64,000 nucleotides of DNA, taken from Verrucomicrobium sp. GAS474. Its GTDB lineage: Bacteria > Verrucomicrobiota > Verrucomicrobiia > Methylacidiphilales > GAS474. A program made the translations under genes and the position numbers. The stretch is taken from positions 744,001-808,000 of the forward strand of contig NZ_LT629781.1 in NCBI RefSeq assembly GCF_900105685.1, given 5' to 3'. A model generated the notes under the pieces. The model worked only from the letters and a program-made list of their open reading frames with translations. It did no database searches and had not been told where the DNA came from. Shown here one piece after another: positions 52,864 through 62,185 of this stretch (position 1 is the stretch's first letter; the number at the start of each line of letters is the position of its first letter).

Positions 52864-54159
52864 CTACTGATACATCAAATAAGGAGCCCGCACTTCGCGA
52901 AACCGGCTCACGTTCGGCTGCCAGGCGGAGGCGATTTCCCCCGCCGACAGGCGCTGGTCCTGGATCTTGTCGCGGATGCTGGCGCTGCCGTAGACCTTGT
53001 AAAAAAGGTTGAGTGCCATGGAGGGCGATTTCTCGAAGAGGTCGCTGCTGCGGGAGGCCTCGCGGAGGAGGTAGACGGCGAGGAGGCAGAGGTTCCCCTC
53101 GGTGTGGGGATTGACCCGGAGGACGAGGCCGGGCCAGCCGATCTTCGCGTTCGGGACGGCCTCGGCGGTCATCCCGGCGGCCTTCATCCCGTTGATCTTC
53201 GCGGCGAGGGCCGGGGCGGGGAGGCCGGGCGCGTAGAGGATCTGGAAGGGGGTCGGCGTGCCGACGCCGATGTTCACGCCGTTCAGGCTGCCGACGATTC
53301 CGGTGATGACGTAGTAGAGGGGCGAGGTGGCAAAGGGGATGTTCGGCGAGGTCTGGACCCACTTCAATCCGGTGTCCTGCCACGTCATGTCGCGCTTCCA
53401 GCCGACCATCGGGACGATGGTGAGGCGGCGGCACTTGCGGCTCGTCCAGCCGAGATCGTTGCCCATCCGGGCGGCCTCGCCGACGGTGAGGCCGTGGACG
53501 TAGGGGGTCGGGATCTGGCCGACGAACGACATCCAGCGGGTCTCGACGGGCGGCCCCTCGACGCGCCGCCCGCCGAGGGGATTGGGCCGGTCGAGGACGA
53601 CGAACTCGACGTTGTTCTCGGCGCAGGCCTCCATGCACTTGATCATCGTGCTGATGTAGGTGTAGCTGCGGGCGCCGATGTCCTGCATGTCGTAGACGAG
53701 CATGTCGAGGCCCTTCAGCATCTCGGGGGTCGGCTTCCGCGTGTCGTCGTAGAGGGAGTAGACGGGGAGGCCGGTGAGGTCGTCGTCGCGGGAGCGGACA
53801 TATTTCCCGGCGAGGATGACGCCGTCGATGCCGTGCTCCGGCGCGTAGAGGCGGACGAGCTTCACGCCGGGCGCGTTCTTCAGGACGACGCGGGTCTTCC
53901 GCCCGAGGCCGTCGACGCCGGTCTGGTTCGTGACGAGGCCGATCCGCTTCCCCTGGAAGAGCCGGAACTGGTCCTTCTCGATGACGTCGATGCCGAGGGA
54001 GATCCGGGGACCGGAAACCTCGGCGGGGGTGGAGGCCGGTTTGGGAGCCGGAGCCGGGACTGGAGCCGGGACCGGGGGCGGAACGCCCCCCGGCGGTGCG
54101 GCGCGCAGGGGGAGGAAGGGGAGGAGAAGCAGGGCCAGGACTGAGGGGAAGCTTCGCAC
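52864..54159 (-). CDS. namZ: NamZ-type exo-beta-N-acetylmuramidase (DUF1343)
   Basis: A 431-residue exported enzyme with a Sec signal and a Pro/Ala linker (residues 22-47). The DUF1343 core follows: GLVTNQTGVDGLGRKT, YAPEHGIDGVILAGKYV, SLYDDTRKPTPEM, VYDMQDIGARSYTYISTM and VLDRPNPLGG. NamZ cleaves N-acetylmuramic acid from the non-reducing end of peptidoglycan fragments. The family is common in Bacteroidota and the PVC group. It is monocistronic here. Confidence 0.92.
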   Translation of the reverse strand: MRSFPSVLALLLLPFLPLRAAPPGGVPPPVPAPVPAPAPKPASTPAEVSGPRISLGIDVIEKDQFRLFQGKRIGLVTNQTGVDGLGRKTRVVLKNAPGVKLVRLYAPEHGIDGVILAGKYVRSRDDDLTGLPVYSLYDDTRKPTPEMLKGLDMLVYDMQDIGARSYTYISTMIKCMEACAENNVEFVVLDRPNPLGGRRVEGPPVETRWMSFVGQIPTPYVHGLTVGEAARMGNDLGWTSRKCRRLTIVPMVGWKRDMTWQDTGLKWVQTSPNIPFATSPLYYVITGIVGSLNGVNIGVGTPTPFQILYAPGLPAPALAAKINGMKAAGMTAEAVPNAKIGWPGLVLRVNPHTEGNLCLLAVYLLREASRSSDLFEKSPSMALNLFYKVYGSASIRDKIQDQRLSAGEIASAWQPNVSRFREVRAPYLMYQ

Positions 54160-54253
54160 CGTGCCCCAATGTACCGACCCCGGGTACCGGGCGTCAATCC
54201 CGGGGCTTACGTGAGGAAGAACCCCTGCCCCGGACTCCCTTTCCGGATTCTTC

Positions 54254-56779
54254 TTACTTCTTTTTCTCGCCGTGATGGATCAGCGAGGCGGCGTCGAGGA
54301 TGAGGCCGACGGTGCCGTCGCCGAGGATCGCCGCGCCGGCGAGCGACTTCACGCTCTTGAACTGCTCGCCGAGGCTCTTGATGACGACTTCCTGCTTGCC
54401 GATGAGGTCGTCGACGAAGAGGGCGGCCTGGTCGTGCCCGGCCTCGATCATGACGACGATCCCCTCGGTCGCCTCCTGGATCGCGTCGGGGACCTTGAAG
54501 AGCTCGTGGAGGCGGACGAGGGGGAAGATCGAGCCGCGGACGTTGACCATCTCGTTCGTCTCGTGGAGCGTCGAGACCATCTCCGGGGTGACGCGGAGCG
54601 ATTCCCGGACCGAGAGGGTCGGGAGGATGTAACGCTGCTTCCCGACACGGACGATGAGGCCCTCGATGATGGCGAGGGTGAGGGGGAGGTAGATCGTGAA
54701 GGTGGAGCCCTTGTCCTTCGTCGACTGGATGTCGATCTTGCCGCGGAGCTTCTCGATGTTCCGGCGGACGACGTCCATGCCGACGCCGCGGCCCGAGATG
54801 TCGCTCACCACGTCGGCGGTGGAGAAGCCGGGGGCGAAGATGAGGTGGAAGATCTCCTGCTCGGTCGGCTCGGCGTCGGGGGCGATGATGCCGTTTTCCT
54901 TGGCCTTGCGGAGGATGCGCTCGGTGTTGAGGCCCGCGCCGTTGTCGATGAGCTGGATGACGATGTTGCCGCCCTCGTGGAAGGCGCGGAGCTCGACGAG
55001 GCCCTGCGGGGGCTTCCCCTTGGCGACGCGGACCTCGGGGGTCTCGACGCCGTGGTCGACCGAGTTCCGGACCATGTGGAGGAGCGGGTCGCTGATTTCC
55101 TCGACGATGGTGCGGTCGAGCTCGGTGTCCTCGCCGCTGATGACGAAGTCGATCTGCTTGCCGATCTTCGCGCTGATGTCGCGGACGACGCGGTTCATCT
55201 TCTGGAAGGTGCCCCGGATCGGGACCATCCGCATCGACATGGCGGTCTTCTGGAGCTCGTCGGTGATGCGGGAGAGGTGGGAGATGTTCCGCGAGAGGCG
55301 CTGGCTGGTGACGAGCTTCACGTCGGGGTCCTGCGCGACGAGGGACTGGGCGATGACCATCTCGCCGACGAGGTCGAAGAGGGCGTCGAGCTTCGTGGTG
55401 TCGACCTTGACGAAGGCCATCTTCCCCTCGGTGGCGGGGCCGGCGGCGGCGTTCGCCTTCGCCTGGGCGACCTGCTTCGTGGTGAGGGCGGCGGGCGCGG
55501 GGGCGTGGTGGTCGTCCTCGTCGTGGTCGTGATCGGCGGCGGCGCTGGCCGAAGCGACCGGTGCGGCCTTGGCGGCGGGCGCGGGGACGGCCGAGGCGGG
55601 AACCTCGCCCCGGGCGATCGCCTTGACGCGGACGATGAGGGCCGAGGTCGGGATGAGGATCGGCTCGACCTTCTTCTTCCCGTCGATCTGGGCCTGCATC
55701 TCGACGACGAACTGCTTCAGCACGTCGCCGCCTTCAAGGATGATGTTGATGACGGGGGTGGTGACGGCGAGCTTGTCCTGCCGGGCGAGGTCGAGGAGGT
55801 TCTCCAGCTCGTGCGCCGACTTGTTGATGGGGACGAGGTTCAGGAAGCCGGAGCTCCCCTTGAAGGTGTGGAACGCCCGGAAGATCGAGTTCAGGGTCTC
55901 CTTGTTCTGGGGGTTCTCCTCCAGCTCGAGGACGCCGTTCTCGATGTTCGTGAGGTGCTCGTAGGACTCGACGATGAATTCCTTCAGCATCTCGCCGTCG
56001 GACTCGAGGTCGAAGGTGAGGACCAGCTCCTCGGCGGCGGCCGTCGGAGCGGGGGCGGGGGCGGTCGTGGGCATGGGCGCGGGGGTGGGGGGGATTTCTT
56101 TGCCTGCGAAGGAGGCGGGGGGAGCGACGGCCTCGGGGGCCTCGAAAGGGAGGGCGGAATCGGCCCGGAGGGCCTTCGCCTGGGCGAGGAGGCCGCGGAG
56201 GGCGGAGAGCTCCGGCTCGGTCCAGGAGGCGAGGCCCTCGAGGACCCGCTCGACGTAATCGGTGGCGAAGATCGCCGCCTCGTGGAGCGACTTCAGGGCG
56301 GGGTTGCCCCCGGTCTTGTCGCGGAGCTTGGAGAAGAGGTCGCGGATCGGGAGCTGGCCGCCGTCGGTGCCGGGCTCGGCGAGCTTCAGCTCCGACTCGA
56401 GGTGGACGAGGGCGTCGTCGATCTTCGTGTAGTCGACGGGGGGGAGCTCGAAGTGGCGGAAGGGGTCCTTGCGGAGTTCCTTGAGCTCGTCGAGCGCCTT
56501 GCGGATCTCGGCGAGGTCGGCCTCGGTCCAGTTGCCGAGGGTGTCGAGGACGGCCTCGACCTTCGCCGTGGCGTGGGCGGCGCAGAGATGGATGGCGTAG
56601 AAGCCCGCCTCGGACTCGGCGACGTCGCGGAGGGTGGCGAAGAGGTCGCGGATCGGAAGCTGGCCGCCGTCCTCCCCGACTTTAAGGAAGGAGAACTCCT
56701 TCTCGGTCTTTTCGAGAAGACGGTCGATCTTCGCGTAATCCAACGACTCCGGGGTGGAGGCTGATGCGGTTCCTTCCAT
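54254..56779 (-). CDS. cheA: CheA-type histidine kinase with duplicated N-terminal modules
   Basis: An 841-residue kinase. Residues 14-108 and 117-205 are repeats of one helical module (DGGQLPIRDLF at 37-47 and 139-149). Next come a Pro/Ala linker, an HPt domain with phospho-accepting His304 (RAFHTFKGSSGFL), a linker with a His/Asp-rich stretch (HDHDEDDHH), the dimerisation and kinase domain (HMVRNSVDHGVETPEVR, LIDNGAGLNTERILRKA, GRGVGMDVVRRNIE) and a CheW-like end. No receptor, CheW or CheY gene adjoins it. It may control something other than swimming. Confidence 0.93.
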   Translation of the reverse strand: MEGTASASTPESLDYAKIDRLLEKTEKEFSFLKVGEDGGQLPIRDLFATLRDVAESEAGFYAIHLCAAHATAKVEAVLDTLGNWTEADLAEIRKALDELKELRKDPFRHFELPPVDYTKIDDALVHLESELKLAEPGTDGGQLPIRDLFSKLRDKTGGNPALKSLHEAAIFATDYVERVLEGLASWTEPELSALRGLLAQAKALRADSALPFEAPEAVAPPASFAGKEIPPTPAPMPTTAPAPAPTAAAEELVLTFDLESDGEMLKEFIVESYEHLTNIENGVLELEENPQNKETLNSIFRAFHTFKGSSGFLNLVPINKSAHELENLLDLARQDKLAVTTPVINIILEGGDVLKQFVVEMQAQIDGKKKVEPILIPTSALIVRVKAIARGEVPASAVPAPAAKAAPVASASAAADHDHDEDDHHAPAPAALTTKQVAQAKANAAAGPATEGKMAFVKVDTTKLDALFDLVGEMVIAQSLVAQDPDVKLVTSQRLSRNISHLSRITDELQKTAMSMRMVPIRGTFQKMNRVVRDISAKIGKQIDFVISGEDTELDRTIVEEISDPLLHMVRNSVDHGVETPEVRVAKGKPPQGLVELRAFHEGGNIVIQLIDNGAGLNTERILRKAKENGIIAPDAEPTEQEIFHLIFAPGFSTADVVSDISGRGVGMDVVRRNIEKLRGKIDIQSTKDKGSTFTIYLPLTLAIIEGLIVRVGKQRYILPTLSVRESLRVTPEMVSTLHETNEMVNVRGSIFPLVRLHELFKVPDAIQEATEGIVVMIEAGHDQAALFVDDLIGKQEVVIKSLGEQFKSVKSLAGAAILGDGTVGLILDAASLIHHGEKKK

Positions 56780-56813
56780 AAGTGTGATAAGAGAGGGTCT
56801 CCCGGACCCGATT

Positions 56814-56841
56814 TATATACGGGCCTCAAACCTTTAGCCAA
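56814..56841 (-). promoter_or_regulatory. Candidate promoter of the cheA gene
   Basis: On the minus strand TTGGCT (56841-56836) lies 16 bases before TATATA (56819-56814), which is about 35 bases upstream of the start at 56779. It fits a sigma-70-type promoter. Confidence 0.5.
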
Positions 56842-56946
56842 TGGTTTTGTACACGCATGAGTAGATTTAGGCGTTCCGCTGCGGAAGGGGGACCAAGGCC
56901 TCCCCGGCTCCAGCGGTCGCCCTCCAGCCCGTCGGGAGGGAGATGG

Positions 56947-56963
56947 GAGGGGCTTCGCCCCTC
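56947..56963 (-). terminator. Hairpin after the 56973 gene
   Basis: On the minus strand GAGGGGC-GAA-GCCCCTC, starting about 10 bases past the stop. The same 17-base hairpin is inside structured element copy 2 and, with one loop change, copy 1. No T-run. Confidence 0.4.
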
Positions 56964-56972
56964 GGAAGCGTT

Positions 56973-57299
56973 TTACGCCTCCGCGTGGAACCGCCGCCCC
57001 GTCTGCGCCTGCTCGATCGCCTGAACCTCCCCCTTGGCATTGTAGGAAGTCGTCTGCGGATGGGGCTGGGCGGTGGTGGGGACGGGGGTCGAGGTCGGCG
57101 CGGCCTGCCGCTGGATGGTCTCGCGGGCGACGTCGGCCTTGGCCGCGTTGGAGGCCGCCCGGGCCGAGGCTTCCTGGGAGATGCTCTGGGGCTTGCCCCG
57201 GTGGACCTGGTCGGTCGAGATGGCGGCGTTGACCGAGGTGATGCTATGCGCCGCGGGGGCGTGGGAGAACCCACTGACGAAGGGGGAGATCGTCGGCAT
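56973..57299 (-). CDS. Small hypothetical protein
   Basis: 108 residues from 57299 (MPTISPFVSGFSHAPAAHSI), rich in Ala, Gln, Thr and Ser, with no signal, membrane segment or domain. The middle is probably helical (SQEASARAASNAAKADVARE), the rest disordered. An upstream in-frame ATG adds 13 residues. Monocistronic, ending in a hairpin. Confidence 0.5.
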   Translation of the reverse strand: MPTISPFVSGFSHAPAAHSITSVNAAISTDQVHRGKPQSISQEASARAASNAAKADVARETIQRQAAPTSTPVPTTAQPHPQTTSYNAKGEVQAIEQAQTGRRFHAEA

Positions 57300-57416
57300 G
57301 ACAAGGGAAGCGTAACGTACTTCGGGGCCGTTGGCCACCGGTAAGTGTAGCCCGTTTTTCCGGCGGGGATTGCCTCATTGATTCCTCAGGGAGAAGAAGA
57401 TAGAGTGCCCAGTCCC

Positions 57417-59936
57417 ATGCCGACTCCCGCCCCCCGCCTCCGTCCCGAGCTCCTGGCCCCCGCCGGGAACTGGGAGTGCGCCCGCGCGGCGGCGGCGAAC
57501 GGGGCCGACGCGGTCTTCTTCGGCCTCCCCCGGTTCAACGCCCGCCTCCGGGCCGACAACTTCACGCTGGAGGAACTCCCCGCGGCGGTCGAGTGGCTCC
57601 ACGCGCGGGGCCTCCGGGCCTACGTGACGATGAACACCCTCGTCTTCCCCTCGGAGCTGGCCGACGCGGAGCAGTTCCTCCTCGCCCTCCAGGCGGCGCG
57701 GGTCGACGCGATCATCGTCCAGGACCTCGGCCTCGTCGAGCTCGCCCGGGCCGTCGCCCCCGACGTCGAGATCCACGCCTCGACCCAGATGACGATCACC
57801 TCGCCCGAGGGGGCCCGCTTCGCCTCCACCCTCGGCGTCACCCGCGTCGTCCTGGCGCGGGAAATCTCGATGCGGGACATGGCCCGCTTCCAGGACGAGG
57901 CCAACGAGGGGCTGCCGCCGCTCGAAGTCTTCGTCCACGGCGCCCTCTGCGTCGCCTACTCCGGCCAGTGCCTGACCAGTGAGTCCCTCGGCCAGCGGAG
58001 CGCGAACCGGGGCGAGTGCGCCCAGGCCTGCCGCCTCCCCTACGGCCTGGTCGTCGACGGCGCGGTGAAGGAGCTCGGCGACAAGGCCTACCTCCTCTCC
58101 CCGCAGGACCTCGCCGCCGTCGCCGAGGTGCCGAAGCTGATCGAGCTCGGCGTCGCGAGCTTCAAGATCGAGGGCCGCCTGAAGGCACCCGAATACGTCG
58201 CCGCCGTCTGCCAGGTCTACCGGAAGGCGATCGACGCCGCGCTGGAGCATCGGGAAGAGGCCGTCACCGAGGCCGATTACCGGAAGCTGGAGCTGACCTT
58301 CTCGCGCGGCCTCTTCTCCGGCTGGATGCACGGCGTGAACCACCAGCAGCTCGTCCACGCCCGCTACTCGAACAAGCGCGGCCCCCTCGTCGCCCACGTG
58401 CGGAAGACGCGGCCCGACGGAAGCGTCGAGGTCGAGTGGACGGGCGAGCCGCTCCGCCCCGGCGACGGCCTCCTCTTCGACTCGGGCGGCGACCAGAACC
58501 GGCAGCAGGGGGGCCGCATCTGGACGGCGGCCGGGGCGCGGGGGAACCACCTCGCCTTCGAGCAGGGCCGGATCGACACCGCCCGCCTCCGCCCCGGCGA
58601 CGCCGTCTACCAGACCGACGACCCCCGCCTCGACGCCGCCCTCCAGAAGACCTTCGCCCGCGACCCCGAGCCGAAGCGCGAGCGGCGCTCCGTCTCCTTC
58701 GCCGTCTCGGGCCGCGCCGGGGAGCCGCTCCGCCTCGAAGCGACGCTCGATGGAACCCCCGCCAAGGTCGTCCTCCTCTCCGCCGTCCCCCTCGACACCG
58801 CCCGGAACCGCCCCCTCACCGAGGCCGGATTGCGCGACCCCTTGGGCCGCCTCGGCGAGACGCCCTTCGTCCTCGGCGCGGTCCACTCCGCCCTCGAAGG
58901 GGAGACGATCCTCCCCGTCAGCGAATTGAACCGCCTCCGCCGCGAGGCCGTCGCGGCGCTGGAGAAGGCGGCCGAGGGCAAGGCGAAGCCCGCCGCGCCC
59001 GCGCCCGGCGTCCCCGCCTTGCGGCGGCTCCTCCCGCCGGTGCCGGGGAAGGCCGATCCCGCTCCCGCTACCCTCTCGGTCCTCTGCCGCACCCTCGACC
59101 AGATCGCGGCCCTCCTCGCCTCCGATCAGGCCCCCCGGATCTACGCCGATTTCGAGGACATCCGCCGCTACAAGGAGGCCGTCGCCCTCGTCCGCGAGGC
59201 CCAGGAGAACAGCAGCCAGGCCGAAATCTGGCTCGCCACCCCCCGCATCCAGAAGGCGGCGGAGCAGGGCTTCTTCAAGCTGATCGAGAACGCCGCCCCC
59301 GACGGCGTCCTGATCCGCAACCTCGGCGCGCTCGACTATTTCAAGACCTCCCCGCTGCGGAAGTGCGGCGACTTCTCCCTCAACGTCGCCAACGCCCTCA
59401 CCGCGCAGATCCTCATGCGGCCCGAGTCGGGGCTGGGGCTCGAAACCGTCGCGATCTCCTACGACCTCAACGCGCGGCAGGTCGAGGACCTCCTCCGCTC
59501 GGCCCCGCCCGCGTGGTTCGAGATCGTCCTCCACCAGCACATGCCGATGTTCCATATGGAGCATTGCGTCTTCGCCGCCTTCCTCTCCGAGGGGAAGGAC
59601 CACACCGACTGCGGCCGCCCGTGCGACCGGCACCGCGTGGCGCTGAAGGACCGGGTCGGCATGGTCCACCCCGTCGTCGCCGACGTCGGCTGCCGGAACA
59701 CCGTCTTCCATGGCCGGGCGCAGAGCGGGGCCGCCTACGTGGCCCCCTTCCGCGCCGCCGGGGCCGGGCGCTTCCGGCTGGAGCTCCTCCACGAGGACGG
59801 CCCCTCCGCCCGCCGCATCTACGAGACCTACCGCCGCCTCCTCGACGGCGGGACGACGGCCTCCTCCCTCATCGCCGAGCTCCGCGTCGCCGACCAGCTC
59901 GGCGTCACCAGCGGGACCTTGACGGTGCTGGGATAA
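57417..59936 (+). CDS. rlhA: U32-family protein, RlhA-like
   Basis: An 839-residue U32 protein. The N-terminal barrel has ELLAPAGNWECARAAAANGA and VEIHASTQMTI; the Cys-rich signature is SGQCLTSESLGQRSANRGEC followed by AQACRLPYG. A DUF3656-type part follows (GVASFKIEGRLKAPEYVAAV), then a long C-terminal half with further Cys (HQHMPMFHMEHCVFAAFL, DCGRPCDRH). E. coli RlhA, a 23S rRNA cytidine hydroxylase, has the same order but is shorter. The U32 cysteines hold a 4Fe-4S cluster in this family. The exact RNA target is inferred. It overlaps the next gene as TAATG. Confidence 0.85.
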   Translation: MPTPAPRLRPELLAPAGNWECARAAAANGADAVFFGLPRFNARLRADNFTLEELPAAVEWLHARGLRAYVTMNTLVFPSELADAEQFLLALQAARVDAIIVQDLGLVELARAVAPDVEIHASTQMTITSPEGARFASTLGVTRVVLAREISMRDMARFQDEANEGLPPLEVFVHGALCVAYSGQCLTSESLGQRSANRGECAQACRLPYGLVVDGAVKELGDKAYLLSPQDLAAVAEVPKLIELGVASFKIEGRLKAPEYVAAVCQVYRKAIDAALEHREEAVTEADYRKLELTFSRGLFSGWMHGVNHQQLVHARYSNKRGPLVAHVRKTRPDGSVEVEWTGEPLRPGDGLLFDSGGDQNRQQGGRIWTAAGARGNHLAFEQGRIDTARLRPGDAVYQTDDPRLDAALQKTFARDPEPKRERRSVSFAVSGRAGEPLRLEATLDGTPAKVVLLSAVPLDTARNRPLTEAGLRDPLGRLGETPFVLGAVHSALEGETILPVSELNRLRREAVAALEKAAEGKAKPAAPAPGVPALRRLLPPVPGKADPAPATLSVLCRTLDQIAALLASDQAPRIYADFEDIRRYKEAVALVREAQENSSQAEIWLATPRIQKAAEQGFFKLIENAAPDGVLIRNLGALDYFKTSPLRKCGDFSLNVANALTAQILMRPESGLGLETVAISYDLNARQVEDLLRSAPPAWFEIVLHQHMPMFHMEHCVFAAFLSEGKDHTDCGRPCDRHRVALKDRVGMVHPVVADVGCRNTVFHGRAQSGAAYVAPFRAAGAGRFRLELLHEDGPSARRIYETYRRLLDGGTTASSLIAELRVADQLGVTSGTLTVLG

Positions 59937-60679
59937 TGGGGGCCTCCATGAGCGCCTCCCCTTCCGATTCCCCGCTTTCCTCCCCCTACGGCCGGGCCGT
60001 CGCCCATCCCGCCTTCCCCGTCCTCTTCCCCGCCCTCCTCTGGCTCGCCTTCACCCCGCTGCTGGCGATCCACCCGCTCGCCGTCTACGTCGTCTATCCG
60101 ATCCAGGTCTTCGCCGTCCTCATCGCCCTCGGCTTCCAGGCCTCGCGCCTCGGCGTCCCCCTCGCGGGAAGCGGGGCGGGGGTCTTCCGGCCGATGTTCA
60201 GCTTCGGCGCGGGGCTCCTCGCCTTCGCCGCGTGGGCCGTCGTCCAGACCGTCTGGCCGATGCCGCCCCACGGCCTCGCGCTGCCGGGGAACGTCGGGGA
60301 GCCGTTCAATCCCTATTACATTTTCGGGGCGGGGGCCGTCGCCCGGGGGGAGGCCGCCTTCCGGCTCCTCGGCGCGGGGATCGTCCTCCCGCTCGTCGCC
60401 GAGATGGCGATCCGGGGCTGGCTGATGCGGCGGCTGATCGCGCGCGATTTCCTCTCCGTCCCGCTCGCCTCCTTCACCCCGTTCTCCTTCCTCGCCAGCA
60501 CCGTCGCCTTCGCCCTCTTTCGCCCCACGGCGTGCGGGCCGGAAATCGCCGCCGCGCTGATCCTCGGCATCTGGTTCCTCGCCTCGCGGAACTTCGCGGG
60601 CGTCCTCCTCGCCTCGATCGTCTGCCACCTCCTCGCCGCCCTCGACGCCGTCACGGCTGCGAAGTGGGTGCTTTGGTAG
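59936..60679 (+). CDS. CPBP-like membrane protein with degenerate active site
   Basis: A 247-residue membrane protein with about seven segments. It resembles CPBP (CAAX) intramembrane proteases, but the motif EExxR is EMAIRG, and the later His and Asn motifs are altered (FRPTACG, VCHLLAALDA). It may be an inactive homologue. The start overlaps the stop of the U32 gene; an alternative ATG is at 59948. It is convergent with the next gene and overlaps it by 29 bases. Confidence 0.65.
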   Translation: MGASMSASPSDSPLSSPYGRAVAHPAFPVLFPALLWLAFTPLLAIHPLAVYVVYPIQVFAVLIALGFQASRLGVPLAGSGAGVFRPMFSFGAGLLAFAAWAVVQTVWPMPPHGLALPGNVGEPFNPYYIFGAGAVARGEAAFRLLGAGIVLPLVAEMAIRGWLMRRLIARDFLSVPLASFTPFSFLASTVAFALFRPTACGPEIAAALILGIWFLASRNFAGVLLASIVCHLLAALDAVTAAKWVLW

Positions 60680-61169
60680 GGACGGGAATGACGACCTGCC
60701 CGAGGGTGTTGTCCCCCTCGAAGACCCGGGCGGCGTCGGCGACGCTCATCGTGATCCGCTTGCCGCCGTCCTCCTGCGTTTCGGAATAGGGCTCGCCGAA
60801 GGCCGTCTTGAAATCGGGGTTCTTTTCCGCGGGGAAGCCGACGATGCTCATCCAGCTCCCGTCGGGGTCGGTCCACGACTTCAGCGTGACGAAATAGGCG
60901 GCGTGCCGCGCCTTCGCGATCTCGTAGATGCCCTTCGTCGAGATGAGGGCCGACCCGGTCGGGCCGCCCTTCTTGCGGATGACCTGGACCTTCGAGGTAT
61001 GGGTCGTCTCGTTGCGCTCCAGCTCGTTCACCTTGATGTCGAAGGCGGGATCGGTCCCCGGCCATTTCGTCGAGTCGAAGCGGACAAGCGGGCCGTCGAT
61101 GCTCTGACCGAACGAGGCGGGAACGAGAGCGGTGCCGAGCCAGACGAGAAGAAGAACGAGGCGGCGCAT
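60651..61169 (-). CDS. Secreted protein, paralogue pair member 1
   Basis: 172 residues with a Sec signal (MRRLVLLLVWLGTALVPASF). No known domain. The core YEIAKARHAAYFVTLKSWTD and SIVGFPAEKNPDFKTAFGEP is shared with the adjacent gene (61204-61719), so they arose by tandem duplication. The rest is mixed strand and helix. It shares its 3' end with the CPBP gene on the other strand. Confidence 0.7.
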   Translation of the reverse strand: MRRLVLLLVWLGTALVPASFGQSIDGPLVRFDSTKWPGTDPAFDIKVNELERNETTHTSKVQVIRKKGGPTGSALISTKGIYEIAKARHAAYFVTLKSWTDPDGSWMSIVGFPAEKNPDFKTAFGEPYSETQEDGGKRITMSVADAARVFEGDNTLGQVVIPVPTKAPTSQP

Positions 61170-61203
61170 GGACCCACTGTAGCACGCCGCACAAGGGGGG
61201 CGG

Positions 61204-61719
61204 CTACCTGGAGGGGACGGCCTCGGCAGTCGCAGCGGGAGCGTCGGCGGCCTTGGGCTCGGCTTTGGGTTCAAACAGCACCGCGCACTCCGCGACGCTG
61301 AAGCAGACGCGCGTCTTCCCGGAGAGGTTCTTCTTGCTGTAGGGAACAGGGAAATCGGTCTCGACGTTGGGGTGGTCGTTGTCGGGGAAGCCGACGACGA
61401 GGGACCAGTTCCCGTCGGGGCGCATCTTTTCCTTGAGGGTGATGAAGTAGGCCGCATGGCGGGCCTTCGCGATCTGGTAGATCGCCTTCGTCCCCATGAC
61501 GAGGGAACCGCGCGGATCGCCCTTCCGGTGGATCGCCAGGAGGGTCGAGGTGTTCCCCTCCCGCTTCTCCTCGGTCACCTCGATGTCGTAACCGGGATCG
61601 GCGACCAGATCGGACTGGAAATGGACCAGCGGCTCTTCCGCCGCCGGGGCGGGAGTCTGGCCAAAACCGGCGCAGGAAAAGGCGAAGAGCACGACAGCGA
61701 GGGAAAGGGAAAGGCGCAT
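61204..61719 (-). CDS. Secreted protein, paralogue pair member 2
   Basis: 171 residues with a Sec signal (MRLSLSLAVVLFAFSCAGFG). The core YQIAKARHAAYFITLKEKMR and LVVGFPDNDHPNVETDFPVP matches the neighbour. It has two Cys (RVCFSVAECAVLFE) that the neighbour replaces (ITMSVADAARVFE), and an Ala-rich tail. Unknown role; 34 bases separate the two genes, on the same strand. Confidence 0.7.
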   Translation of the reverse strand: MRLSLSLAVVLFAFSCAGFGQTPAPAAEEPLVHFQSDLVADPGYDIEVTEEKREGNTSTLLAIHRKGDPRGSLVMGTKAIYQIAKARHAAYFITLKEKMRPDGNWSLVVGFPDNDHPNVETDFPVPYSKKNLSGKTRVCFSVAECAVLFEPKAEPKAADAPAATAEAVPSR

Positions 61720-62185
61720 GGCGACGGGATCGTATCACCGATTGAAAAAGCGTCACGCCTCGGCGATCGGGCTGGGCTAATTCAAGGGGTCGCGAAGAGA
61801 AGGTGAGCGCCCTTCGGGACGGGGTACAGACCCTGTACAGGGGGAGGAACCACGCGTCCGAGTGCGGGCGGACCCGAAGCGGCTATTCTTCCAGACGCTT
61901 CTCTCCCGATAGGAGTCTGGGCGTATTGGTACTGCTCCCCCTTCAGTACGTACCCTCGGACGCCCCCGGAAGCAGCGGATTTTAAAACAGTTCGGAGACA
62001 AGGCGCCGCCAAAGCGCGTCCGCCTAGTTCAGGCCCTCAGAACAGGAGGTTCCAGGAGGGGCGAAGCCCCTCTTGGGCTATAAAGCGGGTTACCTCCAGC
62101 TGTACCGGGTCGACCCCGCAAGCCCCAACGGGCCGCCCCACCCCAGGATTGTCTTTTACACAGCGACCGTTACGATCCCGACGTC
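61720..62185. other. 466-base gap, mostly structured repeat
   Basis: It holds the structured element copy 2 (about 61910-62146). To its left, 61820-61860 has a hairpin (GTACAGACCCTGTAC). Open frames on the minus strand here are short and not convincing. Confidence 0.6.
61910..62146. repeat. Structured duplicated element, copy 2
   Basis: The partner of 41990-42226. It has the same 11-base-pair hairpin (loop GAA in place of AAA), the GGAGG/CCTCC pairing and the GAC-bulge-GCGC stem. Its last hairpin is GCCC-CAAC-GGGC where copy 1 has CCC-GAA-GGG, so pairing is kept with changed bases. It ends 39 bases before the solute-binding protein gene. Confidence 0.6.

Noticed and set aside
57375-59792. 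Long minus-strand open frame opposite the U32 gene
   Set aside because: Same reason; composition is a codon shadow, and the U32 reading has clear motifs.
61777-62012. Minus-strand ORFs in structured element copy 2, with a weak match to the copy 1 shadow
   Set aside because: Short, no ribosome site, and differences between copies are not concentrated at third codon positions; RNA structure explains the conservation better.
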